Source: Streptomyces sp. NRRL S-455 (GTDB lineage Bacteria > Actinomycetota > Actinomycetes > Streptomycetales > Streptomycetaceae). Taken from it: a stretch of DNA of 30,906 nucleotides. The translations under genes and the position numbers were made by a program. Shown here piece after piece: positions 15,972 through 24,267 of the stretch. Position 1 is the first letter of the stretch. The number at the start of each line of letters is the position of its first letter. The notes beneath the pieces were generated by a model that was not told the DNA's origin, did no database searches, and was given only the letters and a program-made list of their open reading frames with translations. The stretch is from the NCBI RefSeq assembly GCF_000717875.1, contig NZ_JOCT01000045.1, forward strand, positions 1 to 30,906, given 5' to 3'.

Positions 15972-16919
15972 ATGGCCATGACTGCTCCCACGAAACCCCC
16001 GCACCCGACCCCCGCCGACACCGACACGACCTCCGGCCCCGCCCTCGGAGAGCACCTCCACGCCCCCGTCATCGACTGGTTCAGTGAGAACGCCCGTGAC
16101 CTGCCGTGGCGGCGCCCCGAGGCCGGGGCGTGGGGCGTGATGGTCAGTGAGTTCATGCTCCAGCAGACGCCGGTGAACCGCGTCCTGCCCGTCTACGAGC
16201 AGTGGCTGGCCCGCTGGCCGCGCCCCGCCGACCTGGCCGCGGAAGCGCCCGGCGAGGCGGTCCGGGCCTGGGGCCGGCTCGGTTACCCGCGCCGCGCCCT
16301 GCGGCTGCACGGCGCCGCCGTCGCGATAACGGAACGGCACGGCGGTGACGTACCGGCCGACCACGCGCAGCTGCTGGCGCTGCCGGGCATCGGCGAGTAC
16401 ACGGCCGCCGCCGTGGCCTCCTTCGCCTACGGTCAGCGGCACCCGGTGCTGGACACCAATGTGCGGCGGGTCATCGCCCGCGCGGTCACCGGCGTTCAGT
16501 ACCCGCCGAACGCCACCACCGCCGCCGAGCGCAAGCTGGCCAGGGCGCTGCTGCCTCAGGACGAGTCGACCGCCGCGCGGTGGGCCGCCGCCTCCATGGA
16601 GCTGGGCGCGCTGGTGTGCACGGCGAAGAGCGAGGCGTGCCACCGCTGCCCGATCGCCGCGCAGTGCGCGTGGCGGCTGGCGGGCAAGCCGGAGCACGAG
16701 GGGCCGCCGCGCCGCGGCCAGACGTACGCGGGCACCGACCGGCAGGTGCGCGGGCGGCTGCTCGCCGTACTGCGGGAGGCTCACGGTCCGGTTCCGCAGT
16801 CGGCTCTGGACCGGGTGTGGCACGAGCCGGTGCAGCGCGCCCGTGCCCTGGACGGCCTGGTCGCCGACGGACTGGTGGAGCCGCTCGCGGGCGGTCTGTA
16901 CCGGCTGCCGCTGACCTGA
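15972..16919 (+). CDS. mutY: A/G-specific adenine glycosylase
   Basis: MutY removes adenine mispaired with 8-oxoguanine or guanine. The protein has up to 315 residues. It shows SEFMLQQTPVNRV (catalytic Glu and strand-separating Gln), the helix-hairpin-helix LPGIGEYTAAAVASFAYG, the catalytic Asp in VLDTNVRRV, and a [4Fe-4S] motif C-x6-C-x2-C-x5-C (CTAKSEACHRCPIAAQC). The C-terminal region is short and lacks a clear NUDIX-like 8-oxoG recognition domain, as in many actinobacterial versions. Two starts are possible: ATG 15972, or ATG 15978, whose AGGA is 10 nt upstream. It is a single gene with its own hairpin downstream. Confidence 0.95.
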   Translation: MAMTAPTKPPHPTPADTDTTSGPALGEHLHAPVIDWFSENARDLPWRRPEAGAWGVMVSEFMLQQTPVNRVLPVYEQWLARWPRPADLAAEAPGEAVRAWGRLGYPRRALRLHGAAVAITERHGGDVPADHAQLLALPGIGEYTAAAVASFAYGQRHPVLDTNVRRVIARAVTGVQYPPNATTAAERKLARALLPQDESTAARWAAASMELGALVCTAKSEACHRCPIAAQCAWRLAGKPEHEGPPRRGQTYAGTDRQVRGRLLAVLREAHGPVPQSALDRVWHEPVQRARALDGLVADGLVEPLAGGLYRLPLT

Positions 16920-17201
16920 CGTACAGGCGGATCACAGACGCGGGCCGCCCGTCACACTCATCCGCCGTGCCCAAATCACCCTGAACCACCCCCAACACGC
17001 CCACCGCTGTACCCCGTTCCGGCTTCCGTTACACAACCGACGGACAGCCGAGTGCTGGCCGCAGGCTGCTTCGGACAGCGCCGTGACAACGCCTCCGTAC
17101 CTTCGATCGTGTTCCCGACAAGGCACGGGACGACTGAGGACCACAGGCAGTACGACCGGCGGCACAGAGCCTGCCGGAACGGGGAAACGGGAGGCTTCAC
17201 C
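16920..17201 (+). other. mutY-sigE intergenic region with the sigE promoter area
   Basis: The first part holds the mutY hairpin (16926-16966). The rest should contain the sigE promoter, which in S. coelicolor is used by the HrdB holoenzyme and activated by phosphorylated CseB. A GTGACA (17083-17088) with GATCGT 16 nt on (17105-17110) is the best match I can see, but it is weak. I could not define a CseB site. Confidence 0.35.
16926..16966 (+). terminator. Hairpin after mutY
   Basis: GGCGGAT (16926-16932) pairs with ATCCGCC (16960-16966), and a nested GAC/GGGC-GCCC/GTC stem lies inside the loop. There is no U-tract. Confidence 0.5.
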
Positions 17202-17741
17202 ATGGCGCAGGGCGAGGTGCTCGAGTTCGAGGAGTACGTCCGCACCCGGCAGGACGCGCTGCTGCGCAGCGCCCGCCGCCTGGTCCCGGACCCGACCGAC
17301 GCGCAGGACCTGCTGCAGACCGCGCTGGTCCGGACGTACGGCCGCTGGGAGACGATCGAGGACAAGCGGCTGGCGGACGCCTATCTGCGCCGGGTGATGA
17401 TCAATACGCGGACGGAGTGGTGGCGGGCCCGCAAGCTGGAGGAGGTGCCGACCGAGCAGCTCCCGGACGCCTCGGTCGACGACGCCACCGAGCAGCACGC
17501 GGACCGCGCCCTGCTGATGGACATCCTGAAGGTGCTCGCCCCGAAGCAGCGCAGTGTCGTGGTGCTGCGACACTGGGAGCAGATGTCCACGGAGGAGACG
17601 GCCGCCGCCCTCGGCATGTCGGCCGGAACGGTCAAGAGCACGCTGCACCGGGCGCTCGCCCGGCTCCGCGAGGAGCTGGAGTCCCGCGATCTCGACGCAC
17701 GCGCGCTGGAGCGTGAGGAGCGGGAGCGGTGCGCGGCCTGA
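17202..17741 (+). CDS. sigE: ECF RNA polymerase sigma factor SigE
   Basis: SigE directs the cell-envelope stress regulon in Streptomyces. The 179-residue protein has sigma region 2 (LEFEEYVRTRQDALLRSARRL to AYLRRVMINTRTEWWR) and region 4 (LAPKQRSVVVLRHWEQMSTEETAAALGMSAGTVKSTLHRAL), and it matches the SigE sequence as I remember it from S. coelicolor. The ATG at 17202 has GGGAGG 8 nt upstream. cseA begins 13 nt before the sigE stop, so the two are coupled. SigE has no cognate anti-sigma factor; its level is set by the CseB/CseC two-component system encoded downstream. In S. coelicolor most transcripts end soon after sigE; no strong hairpin is obvious here. Confidence 0.97.
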   Translation: MAQGEVLEFEEYVRTRQDALLRSARRLVPDPTDAQDLLQTALVRTYGRWETIEDKRLADAYLRRVMINTRTEWWRARKLEEVPTEQLPDASVDDATEQHADRALLMDILKVLAPKQRSVVVLRHWEQMSTEETAAALGMSAGTVKSTLHRALARLREELESRDLDARALEREERERCAA

Positions 17742-18382
17742 CCGGCGGTGGTTCTGCGGGACCCCGGGGCAGTATCCAGGCGGTGAGTGCGGCAGGGGCC
17801 GTGCTCGCCGCCCTCGCCCTTTTGGCGTCCGGGTGCGGTGCGGGCGGCACCGGCGCCCGTGACGAGGGCCCGGCGCACGCCGACTCGGTGGCGGGCGCCG
17901 CCGCCACCCCCTCCACCGCGCCGTCGAAGACGCCCGACACCGTGAACGCGGTCAGGCTCGTCAAGGACGACCCGAAGGTGTCGCCGGAGGTGAAGCGCGA
18001 GCTGAAGCCGTGCGTGGCCGACGAGTACCCCGTCGACGTGTCGTACGGCAACCTGACCGGAGGTTCGGCCGAAGACGTCGTCGTCAATGTGCTGACCTGC
18101 GGTGACGCGGTCGGCGTCGGCAGTTACGTCTACCACGAGCAGGACGGCTCGTACACGAACGTGTTCAAGGCCGAGGAGCCCCCGGTCTACGCGGAGATCG
18201 ACCGCGGCGACCTGGTGGTGACCAAGCAGGTGTACGACAAGGGCGACCCGGTGTCGAGCCCGTCCGGCGAGAACGTGATCACGTACCGATGGGTCTCCGG
18301 CCGCTTCGCGGAGAAGTACCGCACGCACAACGACTACGGGAAGGTCACCGGCGACAGCGCGACGCCGGTGCCCGCGGGCTGA
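17729..18382 (+). CDS. cseA: Lipoprotein CseA, modulator of the SigE system
   Basis: CseA is a lipoprotein on the outer face of the membrane that dampens sigE expression. The 217-residue protein has a signal sequence with the lipobox LLASGC (lipidated Cys36), a low-complexity Ala/Thr/Ser/Pro spacer (about 40-70), and a soluble domain with two more Cys (KPCVAD, LTCGDA) that could bond. The GTG at 17729 overlaps the end of sigE and is preceded by GGAGCGGGAG. A later GTG at 17783 would also retain the signal sequence. It is the second gene of sigE-cseA-cseB-cseC; the position and lipobox make the assignment firm. Confidence 0.92.
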   Translation: MRGLTGGGSAGPRGSIQAVSAAGAVLAALALLASGCGAGGTGARDEGPAHADSVAGAAATPSTAPSKTPDTVNAVRLVKDDPKVSPEVKRELKPCVADEYPVDVSYGNLTGGSAEDVVVNVLTCGDAVGVGSYVYHEQDGSYTNVFKAEEPPVYAEIDRGDLVVTKQVYDKGDPVSSPSGENVITYRWVSGRFAEKYRTHNDYGKVTGDSATPVPAG

Positions 18383-18511
18383 CGCGGGGCGGACGGCCGC
18401 GTGAACCGATCGGGCCATTCGGACCGATGCACCGGTGAACGCGGCGCACGAACCGTGCGTCCCAGCAGAGAGAACACACCCCACGGACCACGAAGGACTG
18501 AGAGCACCGGG

Positions 18512-19213
18512 ATGGCAGATCAGACCCACGTCCTGTTCGTCGAGGACGACGACGTCATCCGCGAGGCCACGCAGCTCGCCCTGGAACGGGACGGCTTCGC
18601 GGTGACCGCCATGCCCGACGGACTGTCGGGCCTGGAGGCGTTCCGGGCGGACCGCCCCGACATCGCGCTGCTGGACGTCATGGTGCCGGGCCTGGACGGC
18701 GTCAGCCTCTGCCGCCGGATCCGGGACGAGTCGACCGTGCCGGTCATCATGCTGTCGGCACGGGCCGACTCCATCGACGTCGTCCTGGGCCTGGAGGCGG
18801 GCGCCGACGACTATGTGACGAAGCCGTTCGACGGTGCCGTGCTGGTCGCCCGGATCCGCGCGGTGCTGCGCCGGTTCGGGCACGCCGGGGGCGGCCGGGC
18901 CGGGGAGCAGGAATCCCCGGCGGACGGCGGAGTGCTGACCTTCGGGGACCTGGAGGTCGACACCGAGGGGATGGAGGTGCACAGGGCCGGGCGGCCGGTG
19001 GCGCTGACGCCGACCGAGATGCGGCTGCTGCTGGAGTTCTCCTCGGCGCCGGGCACGGTGCTCTCCCGCGACAAGCTGCTGGAGCGGGTGTGGGACTACG
19101 GCTGGGGTGGGGACACCCGGGTCGTCGACGTGCACGTGCAGCGGCTGCGGCAGAAGATCGGCCAGGACCGGATCGAGACGGTCCGCGGTTTCGGCTACAA
19201 GTTGAAGGCCTGA
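18512..19213 (+). CDS. cseB: Response regulator CseB
   Basis: CseB is an OmpR/PhoB-type regulator which, when phosphorylated by CseC, activates the sigE promoter. The 233-residue protein has a receiver domain with the acidic pair Asp12-Asp13, phosphoacceptor Asp55 (LLDVMVPG), and Lys104 in YVTKPF. Its C-terminal winged-helix domain (about 140-233) ends in VVDVHVQRLRQKIG and TVRGFGYKL. The ATG at 18512 is preceded by AAGGA at a long spacing. A 129-nt gap follows cseA and holds a small hairpin, CGCACG-AAC-CGTGCG (18445-18459), possibly an attenuator or processing site. cseC starts 7 nt after the stop. Confidence 0.96.
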   Translation: MADQTHVLFVEDDDVIREATQLALERDGFAVTAMPDGLSGLEAFRADRPDIALLDVMVPGLDGVSLCRRIRDESTVPVIMLSARADSIDVVLGLEAGADDYVTKPFDGAVLVARIRAVLRRFGHAGGGRAGEQESPADGGVLTFGDLEVDTEGMEVHRAGRPVALTPTEMRLLLEFSSAPGTVLSRDKLLERVWDYGWGGDTRVVDVHVQRLRQKIGQDRIETVRGFGYKLKA

Positions 19214-19220
19214 GCGGGGT

Positions 19221-20582
19221 ATGAGGGGGCATTTCCGGCGCCTGGTCGCCACGGGCCTGGAGCGGGCGGGGATCCGTACGGGCCTCAGATGGAAGCTGAG
19301 CGCGGCCATCGCCCTGGTCGGCGCGCTGGTGGCGGTCGCCCTGAGCCTCGTGGTGCACAACGCGGCGCGGGTGTCGATGCTGGACAACGCGCGCGACCTC
19401 GCCGACGAGCGCATCATGATCGCCCAGCGCAACTTCGAGCTGTCCGGGCGGGTGAACTTCCCCAACACCAAGATCGACGACCCGGACCTGCCGGAGGCGC
19501 TGCGGGAGCGGGTCGAGGCGGGCCGGCGGGCGACCTATGTGGCGGACCGGCCAGGTGACGTACCGGACATATGGGCCGCCGTGCCGTTGAAGAACGGGCA
19601 CGTGATGTCCCAGCACTCCGGTTTCACCGACCGCAGCTCGGACATCCTGCAGGACCTCGACCAGGCCCTGTTCATCGGGTCGATCGCGGTCGTCCTCGGG
19701 GGCAGCGCGCTCGGGGTGCTCATCGGCGGACATCTCTCGCGGCGGCTGCGCAAGGCGGCCGTCGCGGCCGGCCAGCTCGCGGGCGGCGAGACGGACGTCC
19801 GGGTGCGGGACGCCATGGGCGGGGTCGTGCGGGACGAGACCGACGACCTGGCGAGCGCGGTGGACGCCATGGCGGACGCGCTGCGGCAGCGCATCGAGGC
19901 CGAGCGGCGGGTCACCGCCGACATCGCGCACGAGCTGCGCACGCCGGTGACCGGGCTGCTGACCGCCGCCGAACTGCTGCCGCCCGGTCGGCCGACCGAG
20001 CTGGTGCTGGACCGGGCGAAGGCCATGCGCACGCTGGTGGAGGACGTGCTGGAGGTGGCCCGGCTGGACGGAGCCTCGGAGCGGGCGGAGCTGCAGGACA
20101 TCATGCTGGGCGAGTTCGTCGCCCGGCGGGTGGCGGCCAAGGGGCCGGACATCAAGGTACGGATCGTGCACGAGTCGGAGGTGACCACCGACCCGCGCCG
20201 GCTGGAGCGGGTGCTGTTCAACCTGCTCGCCAACGCGGCACGGCACGGCAAGCCGCCCATCGAGGTCACCGTGGAGGGCAGGGTCATCCGCGTCCGCGAC
20301 CACGGCCCCGGCTTCCCCGAGGACCTGCTCGCCGAGGGGCCGAGCCGCTTCCGCACCGGCAGCAAGGACCGGGCCGGCCACGGCCACGGCCTCGGCCTGA
20401 CCATTGCCGCCGGTCAGGCCCGGGTGCTGGGCGCCCGGCTGACCTTCCGCAACGTCCGCACGCCGGGTGCGCCGGAGGGCGTTCCGGCCGAGGGCGCGGT
20501 GGCGGTGCTGTGGCTGCCGGAACACGCGCCGACGAACACGGGGAGCTACCCGGTGCTGCCGGGGCCGAGGCCGGGGGCGTAG
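19221..20582 (+). CDS. cseC: Sensor histidine kinase CseC
   Basis: CseC senses envelope stress, such as cell-wall antibiotics, and phosphorylates CseB. The 453-residue protein has two membrane spans (about 24-46 and 149-172) around a roughly 100-residue extracytoplasmic sensor, then HAMP, HisKA with DIAHELRTP (His237), the N-box NLLANAARHG, the G1 box DHGPGF and the G2 box GHGHGLGLTI. All catalytic boxes are intact. The tail after LPEHAPTNTGSYPVLPGP is short and Pro/Gly-rich. It is the last gene of the operon. The frame stays open for 59 codons after the stop, which I take as chance in GC-rich DNA. A hairpin at 20767-20793 ends the unit. Confidence 0.96.
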   Translation: MRGHFRRLVATGLERAGIRTGLRWKLSAAIALVGALVAVALSLVVHNAARVSMLDNARDLADERIMIAQRNFELSGRVNFPNTKIDDPDLPEALRERVEAGRRATYVADRPGDVPDIWAAVPLKNGHVMSQHSGFTDRSSDILQDLDQALFIGSIAVVLGGSALGVLIGGHLSRRLRKAAVAAGQLAGGETDVRVRDAMGGVVRDETDDLASAVDAMADALRQRIEAERRVTADIAHELRTPVTGLLTAAELLPPGRPTELVLDRAKAMRTLVEDVLEVARLDGASERAELQDIMLGEFVARRVAAKGPDIKVRIVHESEVTTDPRRLERVLFNLLANAARHGKPPIEVTVEGRVIRVRDHGPGFPEDLLAEGPSRFRTGSKDRAGHGHGLGLTIAAGQARVLGARLTFRNVRTPGAPEGVPAEGAVAVLWLPEHAPTNTGSYPVLPGPRPGA

Positions 20583-20766
20583 GGCGAGGCTTTCCGGAGC
20601 GGCGGGACCGGTCCTGGTCGATGCCGCTTCAGCCGCTTCGACCGCTTCTTCCGCGGGACCGCGCCCCGGGTGCCGGCCGAGCACATACGGGAGGTCGAGC
20701 TGCGCGACGTGGGTCGGCCTCCCGGGCGGGGGCTCGGCGGGGACGTGTGCGGCCAGGCGTGACAAA

Positions 20767-20793
20767 GCCCCCGGGGGTGGGTCCCCCGGGGGC
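20767..20793. terminator. Bidirectional hairpin terminator, cseC / efflux gene
   Basis: GCCCCCGGGGG (20767-20777) pairs perfectly with CCCCCGGGGGC (20783-20793) around TGGGT, between convergent genes. Flanking AAA and CTT runs can extend the stem. Confidence 0.85.
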
Positions 20794-20819
20794 CTTGTGC
20801 GGGGCCCGGCTCGGTGCGG

Positions 20820-22409
20820 TCAGACGGTCTCCGCCACGGGCGGCTGCGCCGCCGGGGCGTCCGGCTCGTCCGCCGCCTTCGGTCCCGCCCCCTTGAGCGG
20901 CACCTCCTTGACGAACACCGCCGCCGCGAGGGCGACCACCGCCACCACGGCTCCGAGCAGGAACGCCGAGTGGATGCCGGCGGAGACGGCGTGCTGGTAG
21001 GCCTCCCGGGCCGCCTCCGGCAGCTTCGCGAGGCGTGCCTCCGTCAGTTGGGCGGACTGCTCCGTCACCTTGGAGCCCAGGACACCGGCGCGCTCGGCCA
21101 TGACGTCCTGGACGCGGTTGTTGAACAGCGCGCCCATGATCGCGACGCCGAAGGAGGAACCGAGCGTGCGGAACAGCGTGGTGGACGAGGAGGCGACGCC
21201 CATGTCCTTCATCTCCACGCTGTTCTGGGCGACCAGCATCGTGATCTGCATCAGGCAGCCCATGCCGAAGCCGACCACGGCCATGAAGACACCGGACGTG
21301 AACCGCGAGGTCCCCGTGTCCATCGTGGACAGCAGGTAGAGACCGACGGCCATCAGGACGCTGCCCAGGATCGGGAAGACCTTGTAGCGGCCGGTGTTGG
21401 TGGTGACGCGGCCGGCGACCATCGAGGTGACGAGCATCGCGCCGAGCATCGGCAGCAGCAGCAGCCCGGAGTTGGTGGCGGAGGCGCCCTGCACGGACTG
21501 CTGGTACAGCGGCAGGAACAGCGTGGCGCCGAACATCACGAAGCCGGTGATGAAGCCGATGACCGACATCAGCGTGAAGTTCCGGCTGCGGAAGATGTGC
21601 AGCGGCACCACCGGCTCGGCCGCCCTGGTCTGCCAGAACACGAACCCGACGAGGGCCGCGACGCCGATGCCGGTCAGCTCCATGATCCGCGCGGACGTCC
21701 AGGCGTACTCCGTGCCGCCCCAGGTGGTGACGAGCACGATCGCGGTGATGCCGATCGTCAGCAGCGCGGCGCCCAGGTAGTCGATCCGCGCCTCGGACCG
21801 CTTCTTCGGCAGGTGCAGCACCGCGCTGACGGCGACCAGCGCGACCGCGCCGAGCGGCAGGTTGATGTAGAACGCCCAGCGCCAGCCCCAGTTGTCGGTG
21901 ATGGTGCCGCCGACGAGCGGACCGCCGATCATCGCGAGCGCCATGACGCCGGCCATCATGCCCTGGTACTTGCCACGCTCCCGGGGCGGGATCAGGTCGC
22001 CGATGATCGCCATGACGCCGACCATCAGACCGCCGGCGCCGAGGCCCTGCACGGCACGGAAGCCGATGAGCTGGCCCATGTCCTGGGCCATGCCGCTGAG
22101 TGCCGAGCCGATCAGGAAGATGACGATGGACGTCATGAACATGCCCTTGCGGCCGTACATGTCGCCGAGCTTGCCCCACAGCGGGGTGGAGGCGGCGGTC
22201 GCGAGCGTGTAGGCGGTGACCACCCAGGAAAGGTGTTCGAGCCCGCCCAGCTCCCCGACGATCGTCGGCATCGCCGTACCGATGATCATGTTGTCGAGCA
22301 TCGCGAGCATCATCGCGATCATCAGCGCGAGCAGGACGACCCGCACGCTCTTCGGCTGTTGTCCCCCGGCGTCGGTGTCGACCGCCGACGTGTCCGTCGT
22401 GTCCGCCAT
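20820..22409 (-). CDS. DHA2-type MFS drug efflux transporter
   Basis: A 529-residue major facilitator with about 14 membrane spans, the DHA2 (EmrB/QacA-type) proton antiporter class. Motifs seen are LDNMIIGTAMPTI after the first span, motif A GKLGDMYGRKG, and GPLVGGTITDNWGWRWAFYIN (motif C plus the signature before span 6). Long hydrophilic ends carry Ala/Pro-rich sequence. It probably exports a hydrophobic drug or endogenous metabolite; the substrate is unknown. The ATG at 22409 has GGGGGAG about 9 nt upstream. The gene diverges from a TetR gene across a 22-bp inverted-repeat operator, so it is very likely repressed by that TetR protein. Confidence 0.93.
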   Translation of the reverse strand: MADTTDTSAVDTDAGGQQPKSVRVVLLALMIAMMLAMLDNMIIGTAMPTIVGELGGLEHLSWVVTAYTLATAASTPLWGKLGDMYGRKGMFMTSIVIFLIGSALSGMAQDMGQLIGFRAVQGLGAGGLMVGVMAIIGDLIPPRERGKYQGMMAGVMALAMIGGPLVGGTITDNWGWRWAFYINLPLGAVALVAVSAVLHLPKKRSEARIDYLGAALLTIGITAIVLVTTWGGTEYAWTSARIMELTGIGVAALVGFVFWQTRAAEPVVPLHIFRSRNFTLMSVIGFITGFVMFGATLFLPLYQQSVQGASATNSGLLLLPMLGAMLVTSMVAGRVTTNTGRYKVFPILGSVLMAVGLYLLSTMDTGTSRFTSGVFMAVVGFGMGCLMQITMLVAQNSVEMKDMGVASSSTTLFRTLGSSFGVAIMGALFNNRVQDVMAERAGVLGSKVTEQSAQLTEARLAKLPEAAREAYQHAVSAGIHSAFLLGAVVAVVALAAAVFVKEVPLKGAGPKAADEPDAPAAQPPVAETV

Positions 22410-22435
22410 CGCTTCCCACTCCCCCAGCTACCGCT

Positions 22436-22505
22436 ACTTACTTGTCGACCGGCTAGTGACTACACTCGGAAGCTAGCCGCGGAACTAGCCGGGCGTCAAG
22501 TAAGT
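22436..22505. promoter_or_regulatory. Operator region between the efflux gene and its TetR repressor
   Basis: Arms 22436-22457 and 22484-22505 are inverted copies matching at 20 of 22 positions, 26 nt apart. Each arm holds an imperfect dyad: ACTTGTCGACCGGCTAGT (22440-22457) and ACTAGCCGGGCGTCAAGT (22484-22501). A third CTAGCCG copy lies in the centre (22473-22479). This fits two TetR dimer sites covering both promoters. Confidence 0.75.
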
Positions 22506-22544
22506 TTTATGGAAAGGGAGCGGCGTAGGAGGATGGGCGGCACC

Positions 22545-23129
22545 ATGGACGGGACCAGGCAGCGGCGCCGCGGGGACACCCGCCAGCGCATCCAGGACGT
22601 GGCCCTCGAACTCTTCGCGGAGCAGGGTTACGAGAAGACCTCTCTGCGCGAGATCGCCGAGCGTCTGGACGTCACCAAGGCGGCGCTCTACTACCACTTC
22701 AAGACGAAGGAAGAGATCCTCGTCAGCATCTTCGAGGACCTCACCAAGCCGATCGAGGAACTGATCGAGTGGGGGCGGCGGCAGCCGCACACTCTGGCCA
22801 CCAAGCAGGAGATCATCCGCCGCTACGCGGAGATCCTGTCGGGTGCCGTGCCGCTGTTCCGCTTCATGCACGACAACCAGGCGACGGTCCGGGACCTGCG
22901 GATCGGCGACTCCTTCAAGGAGCGCATCCGCGGCCTGCGCGACGTCATCGTCGACCCTGACGCGGACCTGGTCGACCAGGTCCGCAGCGTCAGCGCGATC
23001 TTCACGCTGCACGCCGGGATCTCCCTGCTCCAGGACCTCGAAGGCGACCCCGAGGACAAGAACAGGGCCGTCCTCGAGGTCGCCACGGACCTGGTGGCCC
23101 AGGCCCACCGGGGGGCTGAGGGCTCCTAG
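22545..23129 (+). CDS. TetR-family repressor of the divergent efflux gene
   Basis: A 194-residue TetR protein with an N-terminal helix-turn-helix (about 32-54; TSLREIAERLDVTKAALYYHF) and a C-terminal ligand-binding and dimer domain. By position it should repress itself and the DHA2 pump and release DNA when it binds the pump's substrate. Start choice is uncertain. ATG 22545 (MDGTRQRRR) has AGGAGG 12 nt upstream, ATG 22533 directly follows that box, and ATG 22509 lies 4 nt after the operator with no ribosome site. I prefer 22545. The stop codon lies inside the large inverted repeat 23125-23200. Confidence 0.9.
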   Translation: MDGTRQRRRGDTRQRIQDVALELFAEQGYEKTSLREIAERLDVTKAALYYHFKTKEEILVSIFEDLTKPIEELIEWGRRQPHTLATKQEIIRRYAEILSGAVPLFRFMHDNQATVRDLRIGDSFKERIRGLRDVIVDPDADLVDQVRSVSAIFTLHAGISLLQDLEGDPEDKNRAVLEVATDLVAQAHRGAEGS

Positions 23130-23200
23130 GGGGAGTCCGCAAAGTCGCGTCGTCCGCCCGGAGTCGCGGGGCAGGCGGGACTTTGCGGACACCCCCTAGG
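23125..23200. terminator. Very long inverted repeat over the tetR stop codon
   Basis: 23125-23133 plus 23135-23146 pair with 23179-23190 plus 23192-23200: 21 base pairs with a single A-A mismatch. A 32-nt loop holds further CGCC/GGCG pairing. It lies between convergent genes and works as a bidirectional terminator. Its size and symmetry also resemble a small repeat element. Confidence 0.75.
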
Positions 23201-23208
23201 GCCGGGGG

Positions 23209-23826
23209 TCAGACCTTCACACCCTTGGCCTGCAGGAACTTCACCGGGTCGATCGCCGAGCCGTAGTTCGGGGTCGTACGGATCTCGAAGTGCAGGTGGG
23301 GACCGCTCGAGTTCCCGGTGTTGCCGGACCGGGCTATCTCCTGGCCGGTCTTGACGACCTGGCCGACCCGCACCTCGACCTTCGAGAGGTGGGCGTACTG
23401 GGAGTACGTGCCGCTGCCGTGCTTGATCACGACGGCGTTGCCGTACGCGGGCCCGTCACCGGCGCCGTTGCCGCCGGCCTTGACGACGGTGCCGCCGTGG
23501 GCGGCGACGACCTTGGTGCCGCTCGGCACGGCGAAGTCCTGCCCGCTGTGGGTGGACTGCCACATGCCGCCGTTCTGGGCGAAGCTCGCGGAGAGCTTGT
23601 ACTTCTTCACCGGGTCGACCCAGGTCGGCTTGGCCTTCTTGGCGGCCTTCTCGGCGACGCCCTGCGCCTGGACGGCACTGGCGGCACCGGACGCGGGCGT
23701 GGTGTCGGCGGCGGACGCGACCCCGGCCCCCAGTGCGACCGAGACGCCGAGGCCGGCGGCCAGCACGGTCGCACGGGTGCGGAGCTGGGACGTACGGGAG
23801 GAACGGGACGTGGCGCGCTGGGACAT
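23209..23826 (-). CDS. Secreted M23 (LytM) family peptidase
   Basis: A 205-residue exported protein. The signal peptide (about 1-40) ends near GVASAAD with a Sec cleavage site. A short Lys/Ala linker precedes the LytM domain (about 75-200), which has the zinc ligands in HSGQDF (H-x3-D) and HLHFE (H-x-H). It is predicted to cut peptidoglycan cross-bridges. No wall-binding LysM or SH3 domain is present. The ATG at 23826 has CGAGG 6 nt upstream. The 440-bp gap upstream is long for Streptomyces and AT-richer than the rest of the window. I looked for a ydaO (c-di-AMP) riboswitch, which controls some Streptomyces wall hydrolase genes, and did not see a convincing one. Confidence 0.93.
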   Translation of the reverse strand: MSQRATSRSSRTSQLRTRATVLAAGLGVSVALGAGVASAADTTPASGAASAVQAQGVAEKAAKKAKPTWVDPVKKYKLSASFAQNGGMWQSTHSGQDFAVPSGTKVVAAHGGTVVKAGGNGAGDGPAYGNAVVIKHGSGTYSQYAHLSKVEVRVGQVVKTGQEIARSGNTGNSSGPHLHFEIRTTPNYGSAIDPVKFLQAKGVKV

Positions 23827-24267
23827 CGAAACCTCGTAGGGCAGGGGACGGAGAAAACCACCCGGCGCACGGTCGCCCGCCGAATGGCCATCCCTTGGTA
23901 ACCCGAAGTCCGATAAACGCCCAAAAGCGCGATCTACGGCCTAAGTTAGTAATTTGGTTCAGTGTTCTACGTCTCTTGACACCGCAGGCATTCGGTACAA
24001 ATACGGACACTAACCAGCATTTCGCCCGTCTTCGCGCAGCGAAAGTCCCTTTCCTCCCGGTCTGATTGCCACTAATCCGCGTAGTACCGGACATTTCGCC
24101 TGTGCGGCATGTCACCGGGGGCCCTCTTCAGCCATTCCGTAAATGTGGCGCACGCCTCTAGGCACCTACCGTCCGGTAACCCTACGGTTCCCCTCGCGCC
24201 ACCCTCGCACACGAACATGCACACGACATGTTGGCAGCGTCACGGACGTGAGAGGACTCCCCACGAC
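23827..24267. other. Long divergent intergenic region, AT-richer than its surroundings
   Basis: This gap separates the divergent M23 and HAD phosphatase genes. On the plus strand there is a perfect TTGACA (23976-23981) without a good -10. On the minus strand the 8-mer GCGAAATG occurs twice in direct orientation, and there are AT-rich stretches near 23940-23960. No open frame with coding character is seen. It probably holds both promoters and may hold a structured leader. Confidence 0.4.
24159..24188 (+). promoter_or_regulatory. Candidate promoter of the HAD phosphatase gene
   Basis: TAGGCA (24159-24164) and TACGGT (24183-24188) are 18 nt apart, giving a start near 24195 and a leader of about 73 nt. 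ACCGT/ACGGT half-sites overlap the -10. Confidence 0.4.

Noticed and set aside
20583..20762. The cseC frame stays open for 59 codons after its stop, with high G/C at third positions (RFSRFDRFFRGTAPR...)
   Set aside because: The CseC tail looks complete and chance open frames are common here. I cannot show that the stop is a recent change.
23827..24110. ydaO/yuaA (c-di-AMP) riboswitch before the M23 peptidase gene
   Set aside because: Some Streptomyces wall hydrolase genes have it and disA is in the window, but I could not find the conserved blocks. An Rfam search would decide.
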